From the NCBI GenBank assembly GCA_938018185.1, contig CALIIW010000286.1, forward strand, positions 1 to 33,754: a DNA stretch of 33,754 bases, in the 5' to 3' direction. Below are positions 27,101 through 33,754 of this stretch, in pieces. The position numbers and the translations under genes were made by a program. The stretch comes from an uncultured Saprospiraceae bacterium. Lineage in GTDB: Bacteria; Bacteroidota; Bacteroidia; Chitinophagales; Saprospiraceae. The notes under the pieces were generated by a model. The model had not been told where the DNA came from. It was given only the letters and a program-made list of their open reading frames with translations, and made no database searches. Position 1 is the stretch's first letter; each line of letters begins with the position of its first letter.

Positions 27101-27488
27101 CAGAAATATCTTCAAATTGTAAATTTCCCTTATTTAAATACAGTTTATTCTCAACCAAATTTCCAGTTAGATAAATGTCGATTAAATCGTCATTATTAAT
27201 ATCACCCAAAGCAACTCCTCCTCCATTATATACATTAATATAGTATACTATAGATTTCAAAGCATCAAAATGTAACGTATTCTCAAATGCTACATGTGTT
27301 TGAGAGGAAGGAACGATCTCAAAGCCCGCCATTTTTATCGGCTTTAGAGAAACTTTTTCTTGTTGCAAACCATTATCAATATCAGATTGGCAAGACAGCA
27401 CCAATACCAAACCTAACAACATGATGGTCATAGGAACTAAACAAGAGTAAAAATAAGTATATGTAAACGGAGGCCTCAGATAGTTCAT
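24111..27488 (-). CDS. Big lipoprotein F: twin seven-loop FG-GAP propellers around ASPIC
   Basis: 1,125 residues, the longest of the array. The N-terminus is extended before the lipobox (VLSC, Cys33), with a possible later start at Met20; I keep the upstream ATG because it supplies the only positive residue of the signal. Seven loops before ASPIC (GDINNDDLID to ADLDNDGDLD) and seven after (ADVNNDGFED to KDLDNDQHLD). ASPIC shows LGSKVEI, SRGYQSS, HFGLGNC and VTWPDG. The conserved block is RGRQCSSEQMPQLAEKFPTY, with Gln in place of the usual Phe, and the end motif is VETGRADGG. It appears to be the first gene of the minus-strand unit F, small lipoprotein, E, D. It is the full-length counterpart of the deleted gene at 7579-8193. 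Confidence 0.8.
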   Translation of the reverse strand: MNYLRPPFTYTYFYSCLVPMTIMLLGLVLVLSCQSDIDNGLQQEKVSLKPIKMAGFEIVPSSQTHVAFENTLHFDALKSIVYYINVYNGGGVALGDINNDDLIDIYLTGNLVENKLYLNKGNLQFEDISDKAGVSCKDRWSTGASFADVNNDGLLDLYVCHSYDDENPHKRANSLFINQGDNSFKEQAKQYGVADIGYSIQASFLDYNKDGYADLFLGNTPRHETGDFFFIDPNVHYNHFVNPRNPMWSDKLFQNNGNGTFTDVTLKAGLFNYGYMLGVSVADFNGDNWPDIYVAVDHGNPDYLYMNNRDGTFTNTIHESFKHISLSSMGTDASDLNNDGKIDLVSLDMLSQDNFSEKTQMGAMDPKNFHKGVEAGMHYQYMRNMLQLNQGNGKFTEIGQMAGIHKSDWSWSVLAADFSNDGWKDLFITNGFYKSVMDKDIRKKFEKIIAVSDPKKHKTFAKVFDSKLNPQRNKNLLFQNNGDYTFKNVSAETGSDENGFSSGAAYADLDNDGDLDLVINNIDKKASILKNTQRENKKGSYIKIKLINKNGSSDLGSKVEIKTCDQNQFYESTYSRGYQSSVVGPIHFGLGNCKNVSFIRVTWPDGKTQVLNDLKPNKLVEIKYNPDNNNSPVQLTNRFMEESNAAEISPLFKHMENKFDDYEKQVLLPHKMSQFGPIISKADVNNDGFEDFFIGGAKDQSASIYIYNPTLKKFQSNSSYFENQKTCEDLGSIFFDLDKDGDLDLYVVSGGNEFEKDSPYYQDRIYINNGTGAFQYSKDLSPKIFQSGSSVQSSDFDNDGDLDIFVGTRLLPHEYPFSAPSYLLKNNAGTLEIAQEIFSIDQKNMAMVTDACFVDLNGDNLEDLIVVGEWMPINIFINNEGTFENKTEAYNLSESQGWWNCIEKADLDNDGDQDFVLGNLGLNYKYKASLEKPFHIYAGDFDKNGKSDIVLGQYYLNELCPVRGRQCSSEQMPQLAEKFPTYNDFGKANLSAVYGEYLEEAYHLQVNTFASSFLYNEDGKLKLVKMPNEAQFSPINDVLLKDLDNDQHLDIIAGGNLFVSEVETGRADGGVGVTLLNKGAGRFKSISSEESGLYIDRDVKSLTLLDNKYLLVGNNNEAMQVYKFK

Positions 27489-27823
27489 TTGATAGAAGTT
27501 GAAAAAAAATATAAAGATATATATGTTTATCTTAAGTTGAATTAATTATAAAAACAAACTTTATACCATTAGACTACTTTAATAAATACCCTAAATGTGG
27601 TATTGGATAGTTATCAGTTTAATATCATCTTTGTTCTAGTGATTATCTTAATAATTTGTTAAGAGGTATTCACTCCCTCTCCCTTAACCTAATCTTATCT
27701 CATAAACCTTTATACAATAGCAAACTTCCGTTTGATACTCATTCTTGAGTATTACTATGGTTTATTTGATTTAATAATAATAATAAAAATTCTTATTTGT
27801 TAACCTTTTTAAATTTTAGTCTC
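27489..27823. other. Divergent intergenic region
   Basis: 335 bp between the F operon (-) and the 27824 gene (+). On the minus strand, AAAGTTTG at 27562-27555 matches seven of eight bases of TAnnTTTG and lies 66 nt before the F start. On the plus strand I see no convincing -33/-7 pair. The region also holds a small hairpin (27735-27752) and five tandem TAA units (27772-27786). Confidence 0.5.
27735..27752 (+). other. Small dyad in the leader region of the 27824 gene
   Basis: ATACTCA (27735-27741) and TGAGTAT (27746-27752) form a perfect 7-bp inverted repeat around TTCT. No gene ends upstream on this strand, so it is not a terminator of a visible gene. An operator or leader hairpin is possible. 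Confidence 0.3.
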
Positions 27824-28318
27824 ATGAAGAACATGAATATGTTTGACTTCTGTTGGAGTCGGCTACTAATCATTTGTTTTTCATTTATGACCTTTATGTT
27901 TACGTCAGTAGACAGTACAGCTCAGAATCTTACTGGAGCAGTACCTGTCTTAATGTCGTGGAATGATGGTAACGTAGATGAAACAAATGTTGTAAGCTAC
28001 CTTGACAGACACATTCAGTATGTACAAGCTTTGCAAGCCCTACAATCCCCGGGTACTGCAAAATTTGATATTTGTACTGATGCTATTTCTTATTTGAATA
28101 GCCGTATTGCTTTTTTTAATGCTAATCCAGATACGGATGGCGAAATTTATGAAACTTTCACACACGAATATGTGCTGAAAGCTCATCCTTCAATTTTAGG
28201 AAATTATTCTGCTTTAGAATTAGCTGAGTTGCAAACGGAACTTAGTAGTGGAGCATTGGGCGCTAACCTAATGCGTCAAATTAAAGTTGAATACATTCTT
28301 GATGCAAATGCATATTAA
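27824..28318 (+). CDS. Small exported protein of unknown function
   Basis: 164 residues from the ATG at 27824. A TTG-initiated extension to 27797 is in frame but unneeded, because the ATG already gives a good signal: a hydrophobic segment at about 12-28 and a likely cleavage at STAQN. No lipobox, so a soluble or envelope protein. The mature part is predicted mostly helical (YLDRHIQYVQALQALQ, AISYLNSRIAFFN, ALELAELQTELS). I recognise no family. The giant secreted protein begins 22 bp downstream, so the two are probably cotranscribed and may work together. Confidence 0.65.
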   Translation: MKNMNMFDFCWSRLLIICFSFMTFMFTSVDSTAQNLTGAVPVLMSWNDGNVDETNVVSYLDRHIQYVQALQALQSPGTAKFDICTDAISYLNSRIAFFNANPDTDGEIYETFTHEYVLKAHPSILGNYSALELAELQTELSSGALGANLMRQIKVEYILDANAY

Positions 28319-28340
28319 TTAATCACAAAAAAAAGAAATT

Positions 28341-31300
28341 ATGAAAAATATAATTTATACTTTGTTTGTGGGCGTTTGCATGATTTTTGCTTTAAATGCG
28401 AATGCTCAAAACTGTTTTTATACAGTTAATGTACAAGATACTTTTGGAGATGGCTGGGCGGAAGGTCAAGTTTTGACTGTTACTTCTTGCCAAGGAACTT
28501 CAACTTATAGCGCTGCTGGTTCAGGATTGCTATTCGTTGCTTCTTCAGAAGATTATAAACTAGCAACATGTGATGGTGCACCAATTGATTGGTCTACCAA
28601 TGCTGCTTTTGCAAATTTTGCCGGAGAACACGCTTTTAGTATCACTGGGCCTACTGGTGATGTTTGTGTGAATTCTCCATTTGGTGCTACCAATGGTGCT
28701 TCAGCTGGTGCTTGTACTGCAATCTGCCCTTGTGCAGGTGGTCCTGGCGATTGTGCTGTAGATATTTCACTTACAGCTATTTCCGATTCATTCGGTGATG
28801 GATGGCAAGGTAATATGTTAACTGTTTCAGTTGCTGGTGCTCCAATATTTGGGCCTTTCACCGTAGCAACTCCTGGTGATCCAGGACAAGTTCCTGATAT
28901 GGGCCCTGTAAATATTACAGTCCCTGTTGGTGATTGTGTTGATTTAGAGGTACTTAATTCTGGTGATACTTTTCCAGGTGAAGTTGAGTATACTTTAAAT
29001 GTAAATCCTACAGCTGGAGGTCCTGCGATTACTTTTAATGGAGTAACTGGAACAAGCCTTGCTTATATGGAAACTGGTGCTGGTGTTGGAGGTGTTGGTA
29101 CTAACATGGTGACAGCTGGAGAAATCTGCTGCCCTGCACCTCTTGCTTCTCCTTTAGCACAATGTGGTATTGTGTGTCTTGGAAAAGCTAATACTATACA
29201 AGATTTATGTGTGATACCTCCTTCATGTGGTCCAGGAAATGGATGCACAACTCCTGATCTTAGCTCTGCAATTATTGCAACTGCTTCTGCTACTTTAGCT
29301 TTAGGAATTGATGATGGAGCTTCTTTAGATATTTGGGGTCCTGCGACACCATTTGGATGTTTTTCTACAATGACTGTTCCTTTCCCAGCTGCTCCTGCAG
29401 CAACTGCTGGAGGTGACCCTTGTGTAGGTGCAAATTGTACTTTGCCTCTTGAATTGGCTGGCGCAACTGCAACAATATGCTGGAATGGTGATTCTAGTTT
29501 TTCTGGTGAAGATGTAATGGTTGGTTGGAATACTGCTGCTCCTGCAAGTGAATGTGGTAACTTCGGCGGAACTGGTATTGTTAATGGAGCTGATGGCTTT
29601 ATTGATGGTATTGGAGCTGATTGTGAAGCTGACCAATGTCTTACATTTACAGTACCTGCAGCACAAATTGCGGCTGGAGCTGTTACTGTTTGGTTTAGAG
29701 CAAGAAATAATACTTCATTAGAAGATTTCTGTACAACAGTTGGAGCAAGTTCTGATGAAATGACTTTAACTGTAAACGCTGAATTCGTTGATCCTTGTAC
29801 TGCTATTCCTGATGCTGCTTGTATTGAGTGGTTCGGAGATGAATGTGCACTTGATGCAATTGCTGATGGTTCTTGCTTAAGCTTGGACGTTGTTCAAGGT
29901 TTAATCGATGCTGGCTGTCTTCCAGGTGTAAGCTTAGCTTCTGCTGGTTCAGTTACTTTATTTGCTGAAGCTGTTTGTGCTGATGGATCTAGATCTGCTA
30001 GAATAGCTGTTAATCTTTCTATTTACGATTGTGATATAGATGGAGGTTGCCCTTACTTCTTAGTAATGGATGATGCTGGTGGCGACGGATGGGATGGAGC
30101 TGTAATAAATGTTTCAATTAATGAAGTATGGCCTGCTACTCCTTACAAAGTTACTTCTGGTGCTTGTGAAACTGCAATGCTTGTAGCTACTGATGGTGGT
30201 TTCATTGATTTAGAATACTGGAATGGTGCTAACGAAGCTGAGCACTCATGGAAACTATTAGATGCTTTTGGAAATATCGCTTTAATGACTAATGGTAACT
30301 GTACTGCTTTTGGACCAAATCCACCAGTAGGTGTTACACATAGAGTCAAGGCAGATTGTCCTGAAAATACTTGTAACGGAACAGTAGACCACGCTTCTAA
30401 AACTGCAAATCCTGCAGCTGGAATCGAAATAGGAGATCCTGTTGATTCAGATTTCTGTGCAAGAGTAACTATGGGTGCTTGGCCAGAATTTATCTCATGG
30501 GAAATCTATGAAGGTCCTTGTTCTCCTGGAGTTGATGCTTCTAACAATAGCCAAGGTCCTAGAGTATTCTGGATTAATGCTACTTTCTATGAAGGAAATC
30601 CTCCTGGTACAACTGTAGATCACGCTATTCCTGCTGAATCATTTGATTTTTGCCAAGAATACACTATTCACTTGATGGATGGTTTTAACACTGGTTGGAA
30701 TGGTGCAGACTGGACATTATTTACGAATAATCCTTGTTATGGACCTGCTGGAAATCAAGTTTTAGATCCTACCGATCCTAAATTTGGTTGGTTTAACTTA
30801 TTCTTCATTTCGGATGCAGATTTCCCTAATGATGGTGGTGCAGCTTTACCAAATGCAGATTACTACGAGTGCTTTACAATTCCTTGTAAGCCAGAATGTC
30901 CTCCTGCGTCAATAGCTTCTGCTGCTGATCCAAATACTTGTTTATCTACAACTAATTTGACTTTACCTATACCTGAAGCAGAAGTTTGCTACCCACAATG
31001 TAACCACGGTTTAGGTTGTGATATAGTAGCTGATTTTGAGTTACTAGTAAACGGAGATCCATTCAATGGAATATTCTTTGATGTAGACTTCACTCCTGGT
31101 ACTGATGCTTTCTTTGGTCCTGGCTTACCTGTAGGTTGCCACAAAGGGATATGGTACTTAGAATACTGTGATGGTATTATCTCAAGATGTACTTTTGATT
31201 TTACTATTTCAATAGATGCTAATCCTACAATGGTTTGTAACGATAATGTTACAATTTCATTGAAAGCTCCTGATGCAAATCCACTTAATGGAGGTTTTGC

Positions 31301-33754
31301 TCAAGATCTTTATGATGATTTAGATGAGTGTGTAATTAAGATCACACCAGATATGGTACTAGAAGCTGGAGTTGGAGACAACTGTGCTTTTAACGAATAT
31401 AGCATTACTATTTTAGATGAAAATGGAGTTCCATTAGAAGTATTATCTTCAAGAGGAAATCCTTTAGACGACACAGGAAGAGAAATCTTACCTGAGTTAT
31501 ACAGATGCCCACTTATCCCTTCTAACTGTTTAGTTGGATCGGCACAAGTGAAGCAAACACTTACTTATGTAATTGAGCATAAGCCATCAGGAAATAAGTG
31601 TTGGGGTGAGTTGACGGTAGAAGACAAGACTCCACCATTAGTTCTTTGCACTGACTATTCAGTTAATTGTAACGATCCTGAAGCTTACAACGAAGACTTC
31701 TCTGAGACTGTAACTTTTGATGCTGCTCCAGAAATGCCTGCAAATATTGCTGGTGGATTTGGTGGACCAGGTCAATCAAATACTTGGATTCCTGTTAACG
31801 TTGTTGATCAATGTTGGAAGAAAGGAACTTTATTGACGGATATCAAGATTAACTTGAACATGATCCACAATGAAATTTCTGACGTTGCTGTAAACTTACA
31901 CTTACCGTCTGGTTTAGTTGCATTAGGATTTCCTTCTGTAATTTCATTAGATACAAACGGAGATACTGGTTCACAAAACTGCTATGTGCCTAATCCAGTA
32001 AATGATGCTCCAGGTCTATTGGCTCTAGTTGCAGGTACAGTTCCATGTACTGCATTAGAAAGCCCAAGTCCTGAAGATTTCGTTACTGAAAATACAGGTT
32101 CAGGAGCACTTCCAGGAAATTACGGAGGAACTTGGTACATCCAAGTAATTGATAATGGAGTATCATTCCCAGATCCACCATTTGGTGCTGGTGAAGTTAC
32201 TTCAGCTTCTATCACATTCACATGTGAATTCCCTACTCCTTGTGTAGCAATTGATTGTTCTTTAGAATCATTTGAGCAAATCTCAGAAGTATATGTAGAT
32301 ACAGATTGCGACCAGGCTAACTGGGAAGGTGGTCAAATCCACAGAGTATATAAGGCTACAGATTGCTTTGGTAACTCAACTACTGCTACTCAAATAGTAG
32401 GATTGTGTGCACCTCCAATGTCTGAGCTTGAATTCCCTGGTGATATCGAATTAGAATGTGAAGGTTTAACAGCTGATGAAATCGGTGTTGAGCAAGCAGG
32501 TGGATTAATTTTCGCATGTGAGCCATTGACAGAAGAGCATCATGCTGTTTGTGATATATCTTACACATACTGGGATCATGTAATTCCAACTTGTGGTCAA
32601 GGATTTAAAATTGTTAGAGATTGGACTATCATCAACTGGTGTTCAGGAACTACAAAGTATCACACACAACAAATTAAAGTTGAAGATACTGTAGGACCAA
32701 CTGTACCAGATGCTTCAGCTACTATCGGAACTGCAGGTTACGAATGTTCTGGTGAGCTTTGCCTAGATGATTTAGGCATCGAAGATGCTTGTTCAGGTGT
32801 ACTTTCTGTTTCAGCTAAGTACTTAATTTCAGGAAGCCCTTACTTAGGAAATGATCAATATGCAATAGTAGATCTATTAGCTGGAGATTGTATCACAGGC
32901 TTAGGTTTAGGATTAACAGAAGTTGAAATTACAGCAACTGATAGCTGCTATAAGAAAACTGTTCTTGATATTATCGTAACTACAGTAGATGATTCTGCAC
33001 CTACAGCTGTATGTGATGATGATTTACACATTTCATTAAACGGAGACGGTGTAGCAAGATTATATGCAACTGATTTTGATGAAGGTTCTTCAGACAACTG
33101 TGGAGACGTAACATTAGAAATCAGAAGTTTAGGTTGTGCAGGAGCAGGCTGGGGAGAATATGCAGACTTTGCATGTTGTGACCTAGGTGATCATGCAGTA
33201 ACAGTAGAATTAAGAGTAACAGACGCAGCAGGCAATACGAACATTTGTTGGGCCGATCTATTGATCGAAGATCCATTAGCACCAATAGTAATCTGTAAAG
33301 ATGATTTAACATTGGATTGCAATGATCCTGCATTCAACGATCCGTTCACAGAGCCAGATGCAATAGACAACTGTGCTGCAGTATTAATAAATACTCAAGA
33401 CGGAGGTTCTTTAGATAATTGCCACGCTGGTACATTGACTAGAACATGGACTTACTCAGACGGTTCAGATAAGTCAGCAGATGCTTCATGTACTCAAAGA
33501 GTAACATTCGAGCATATCTCAGACTTTACAGTACAATTTCCACCAGACATTACCATTGATACTTGTCCAGATGATACTGGAGATACAGGAGCACCAATCA
33601 TCCTTGATGATGACTGTGAGCTTGTAGCTATCAATTATGAAGACCAATTATTAGGTCTTGGAAATAATGGAGATGATGATGCTTCATGTTTCAAGATTTT
33701 AAGAAAGTGGACTTTAATAAACTGGTGTGTATATGATGATTCATCTACACCAAC
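28341..33754 (+). CDS. Giant secreted multidomain protein, 5' part (runs off the window)
   Basis: Open from the ATG at 28341 to the window end, at least 1,804 residues, with no stop. Signal peptide with cleavage near ALNANA/Q (residue 22). Modules by approximate residue: 24-75 and 140-215, two FGDGW domains; about 570-655, a third (DDAGGDGWDGAVINV); about 774, a fourth, looser one (FNTGWNGADW). About 1147-1294 resembles the proprotein-convertase P domain (VNVVDQC, SDVAVNLHLPSG, GTWYIQVIDNG). Then come HYR-like Ig repeats with D-x-x-x-P-x-x-x-C starts (about 1092, 1550, 1643) and repeated [KR]I[LV]R-x-WT-x-INWC motifs (about 1420, 1788). It is very rich in Cys and Asp. Such proteins in Saprospirales are surface adhesin-like, usually T9SS cargo; the C-terminus that would show this is outside the window. 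Confidence 0.75.
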   Translation, partial: MKNIIYTLFVGVCMIFALNANAQNCFYTVNVQDTFGDGWAEGQVLTVTSCQGTSTYSAAGSGLLFVASSEDYKLATCDGAPIDWSTNAAFANFAGEHAFSITGPTGDVCVNSPFGATNGASAGACTAICPCAGGPGDCAVDISLTAISDSFGDGWQGNMLTVSVAGAPIFGPFTVATPGDPGQVPDMGPVNITVPVGDCVDLEVLNSGDTFPGEVEYTLNVNPTAGGPAITFNGVTGTSLAYMETGAGVGGVGTNMVTAGEICCPAPLASPLAQCGIVCLGKANTIQDLCVIPPSCGPGNGCTTPDLSSAIIATASATLALGIDDGASLDIWGPATPFGCFSTMTVPFPAAPAATAGGDPCVGANCTLPLELAGATATICWNGDSSFSGEDVMVGWNTAAPASECGNFGGTGIVNGADGFIDGIGADCEADQCLTFTVPAAQIAAGAVTVWFRARNNTSLEDFCTTVGASSDEMTLTVNAEFVDPCTAIPDAACIEWFGDECALDAIADGSCLSLDVVQGLIDAGCLPGVSLASAGSVTLFAEAVCADGSRSARIAVNLSIYDCDIDGGCPYFLVMDDAGGDGWDGAVINVSINEVWPATPYKVTSGACETAMLVATDGGFIDLEYWNGANEAEHSWKLLDAFGNIALMTNGNCTAFGPNPPVGVTHRVKADCPENTCNGTVDHASKTANPAAGIEIGDPVDSDFCARVTMGAWPEFISWEIYEGPCSPGVDASNNSQGPRVFWINATFYEGNPPGTTVDHAIPAESFDFCQEYTIHLMDGFNTGWNGADWTLFTNNPCYGPAGNQVLDPTDPKFGWFNLFFISDADFPNDGGAALPNADYYECFTIPCKPECPPASIASAADPNTCLSTTNLTLPIPEAEVCYPQCNHGLGCDIVADFELLVNGDPFNGIFFDVDFTPGTDAFFGPGLPVGCHKGIWYLEYCDGIISRCTFDFTISIDANPTMVCNDNVTISLKAPDANPLNGGFAQDLYDDLDECVIKITPDMVLEAGVGDNCAFNEYSITILDENGVPLEVLSSRGNPLDDTGREILPELYRCPLIPSNCLVGSAQVKQTLTYVIEHKPSGNKCWGELTVEDKTPPLVLCTDYSVNCNDPEAYNEDFSETVTFDAAPEMPANIAGGFGGPGQSNTWIPVNVVDQCWKKGTLLTDIKINLNMIHNEISDVAVNLHLPSGLVALGFPSVISLDTNGDTGSQNCYVPNPVNDAPGLLALVAGTVPCTALESPSPEDFVTENTGSGALPGNYGGTWYIQVIDNGVSFPDPPFGAGEVTSASITFTCEFPTPCVAIDCSLESFEQISEVYVDTDCDQANWEGGQIHRVYKATDCFGNSTTATQIVGLCAPPMSELEFPGDIELECEGLTADEIGVEQAGGLIFACEPLTEEHHAVCDISYTYWDHVIPTCGQGFKIVRDWTIINWCSGTTKYHTQQIKVEDTVGPTVPDASATIGTAGYECSGELCLDDLGIEDACSGVLSVSAKYLISGSPYLGNDQYAIVDLLAGDCITGLGLGLTEVEITATDSCYKKTVLDIIVTTVDDSAPTAVCDDDLHISLNGDGVARLYATDFDEGSSDNCGDVTLEIRSLGCAGAGWGEYADFACCDLGDHAVTVELRVTDAAGNTNICWADLLIEDPLAPIVICKDDLTLDCNDPAFNDPFTEPDAIDNCAAVLINTQDGGSLDNCHAGTLTRTWTYSDGSDKSADASCTQRVTFEHISDFTVQFPPDITIDTCPDDTGDTGAPIILDDDCELVAINYEDQLLGLGNNGDDDASCFKILRKWTLINWCVYDDSSTP

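Noticed and set aside
1616-27488. RNA-binding function for ASPIC/UnbV proteins
   Set aside because: This label circulates in automatic annotation, but these are exported lipoproteins with calcium-loop propellers and show no RNA-binding motif.
3758-27488. Polysaccharide utilisation locus
   Set aside because: No SusC/SusD pair, glycoside hydrolase, sulfatase or regulator is present; the sulfotransferase makes rather than removes sulfate esters.
29325-29666. Minus-strand Ser/Thr/Cys-rich frame of 113 codons
   Set aside because: Shadow of the giant secreted gene, which is open without interruption through this stretch.

Overview
The window looks like a chromosomal segment of a Bacteroidota bacterium, most likely close to the Saprospirales. 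The DNA is AT-rich. Nearly every exported protein is a lipoprotein with an acidic stretch after the lipobox Cys. Shine-Dalgarno sequences are essentially absent, and some upstream regions carry TAnnTTTG-type -7 boxes. A type IX secretion (T9SS) sorting domain ends at the left edge. A huge Cys-rich secreted protein, with GDGW modules and repeated 'WTIINWC'-type motifs, runs off the right edge. The lineage is inferred; no rRNA or tRNA is present to confirm it.

Layout: (1) 1-140, the end of a T9SS cargo gene with a strong terminator. (2) 141-1119, a gene-free stretch made of small hairpins and a 179-bp direct repeat. (3) 1120-7096 (+), a cupredoxin/COX2-like lipoprotein with a degenerate CuA site, a CRTAC1-type lipoprotein (seven FG-GAP loops plus ASPIC/UnbV) and the first of six ~1,110-residue lipoproteins (A). 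(4) 8193-7108 (-), a 204-residue internally deleted relative of the big proteins followed by a small lipoprotein. (5) 8490-16828 (+), big protein B, a small lipoprotein, a PAPS-type sulfotransferase and big protein C. (6) 27488-16825 (-), big protein F, a small lipoprotein, and big proteins E and D. (7) 27824 onward (+), a small exported protein of unknown function and the giant secreted protein.

The core of the window is the six-member array A-F. By eye, all six have the same plan: lipoprotein signal, seven DxDxDG-type calcium loops, an ASPIC/UnbV domain, then seven more loops with a conserved Cys-containing block (RGR-x-CSSEQMP) in the second half. This suggests two seven-bladed propellers joined by ASPIC. 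The shorter protein at 1616-3595 is the seven-loop-plus-ASPIC half alone. The 204-residue gene keeps only the first two loops and the extreme C-terminus of this plan. The accessory genes (degenerate cupredoxin, sulfotransferase, three small lipoproteins) sit in the same transcription units. I infer a cell-surface protein system of unknown function. No SusC/SusD, polysaccharide-degrading enzyme, transposase, CRISPR array or known defence gene is visible.
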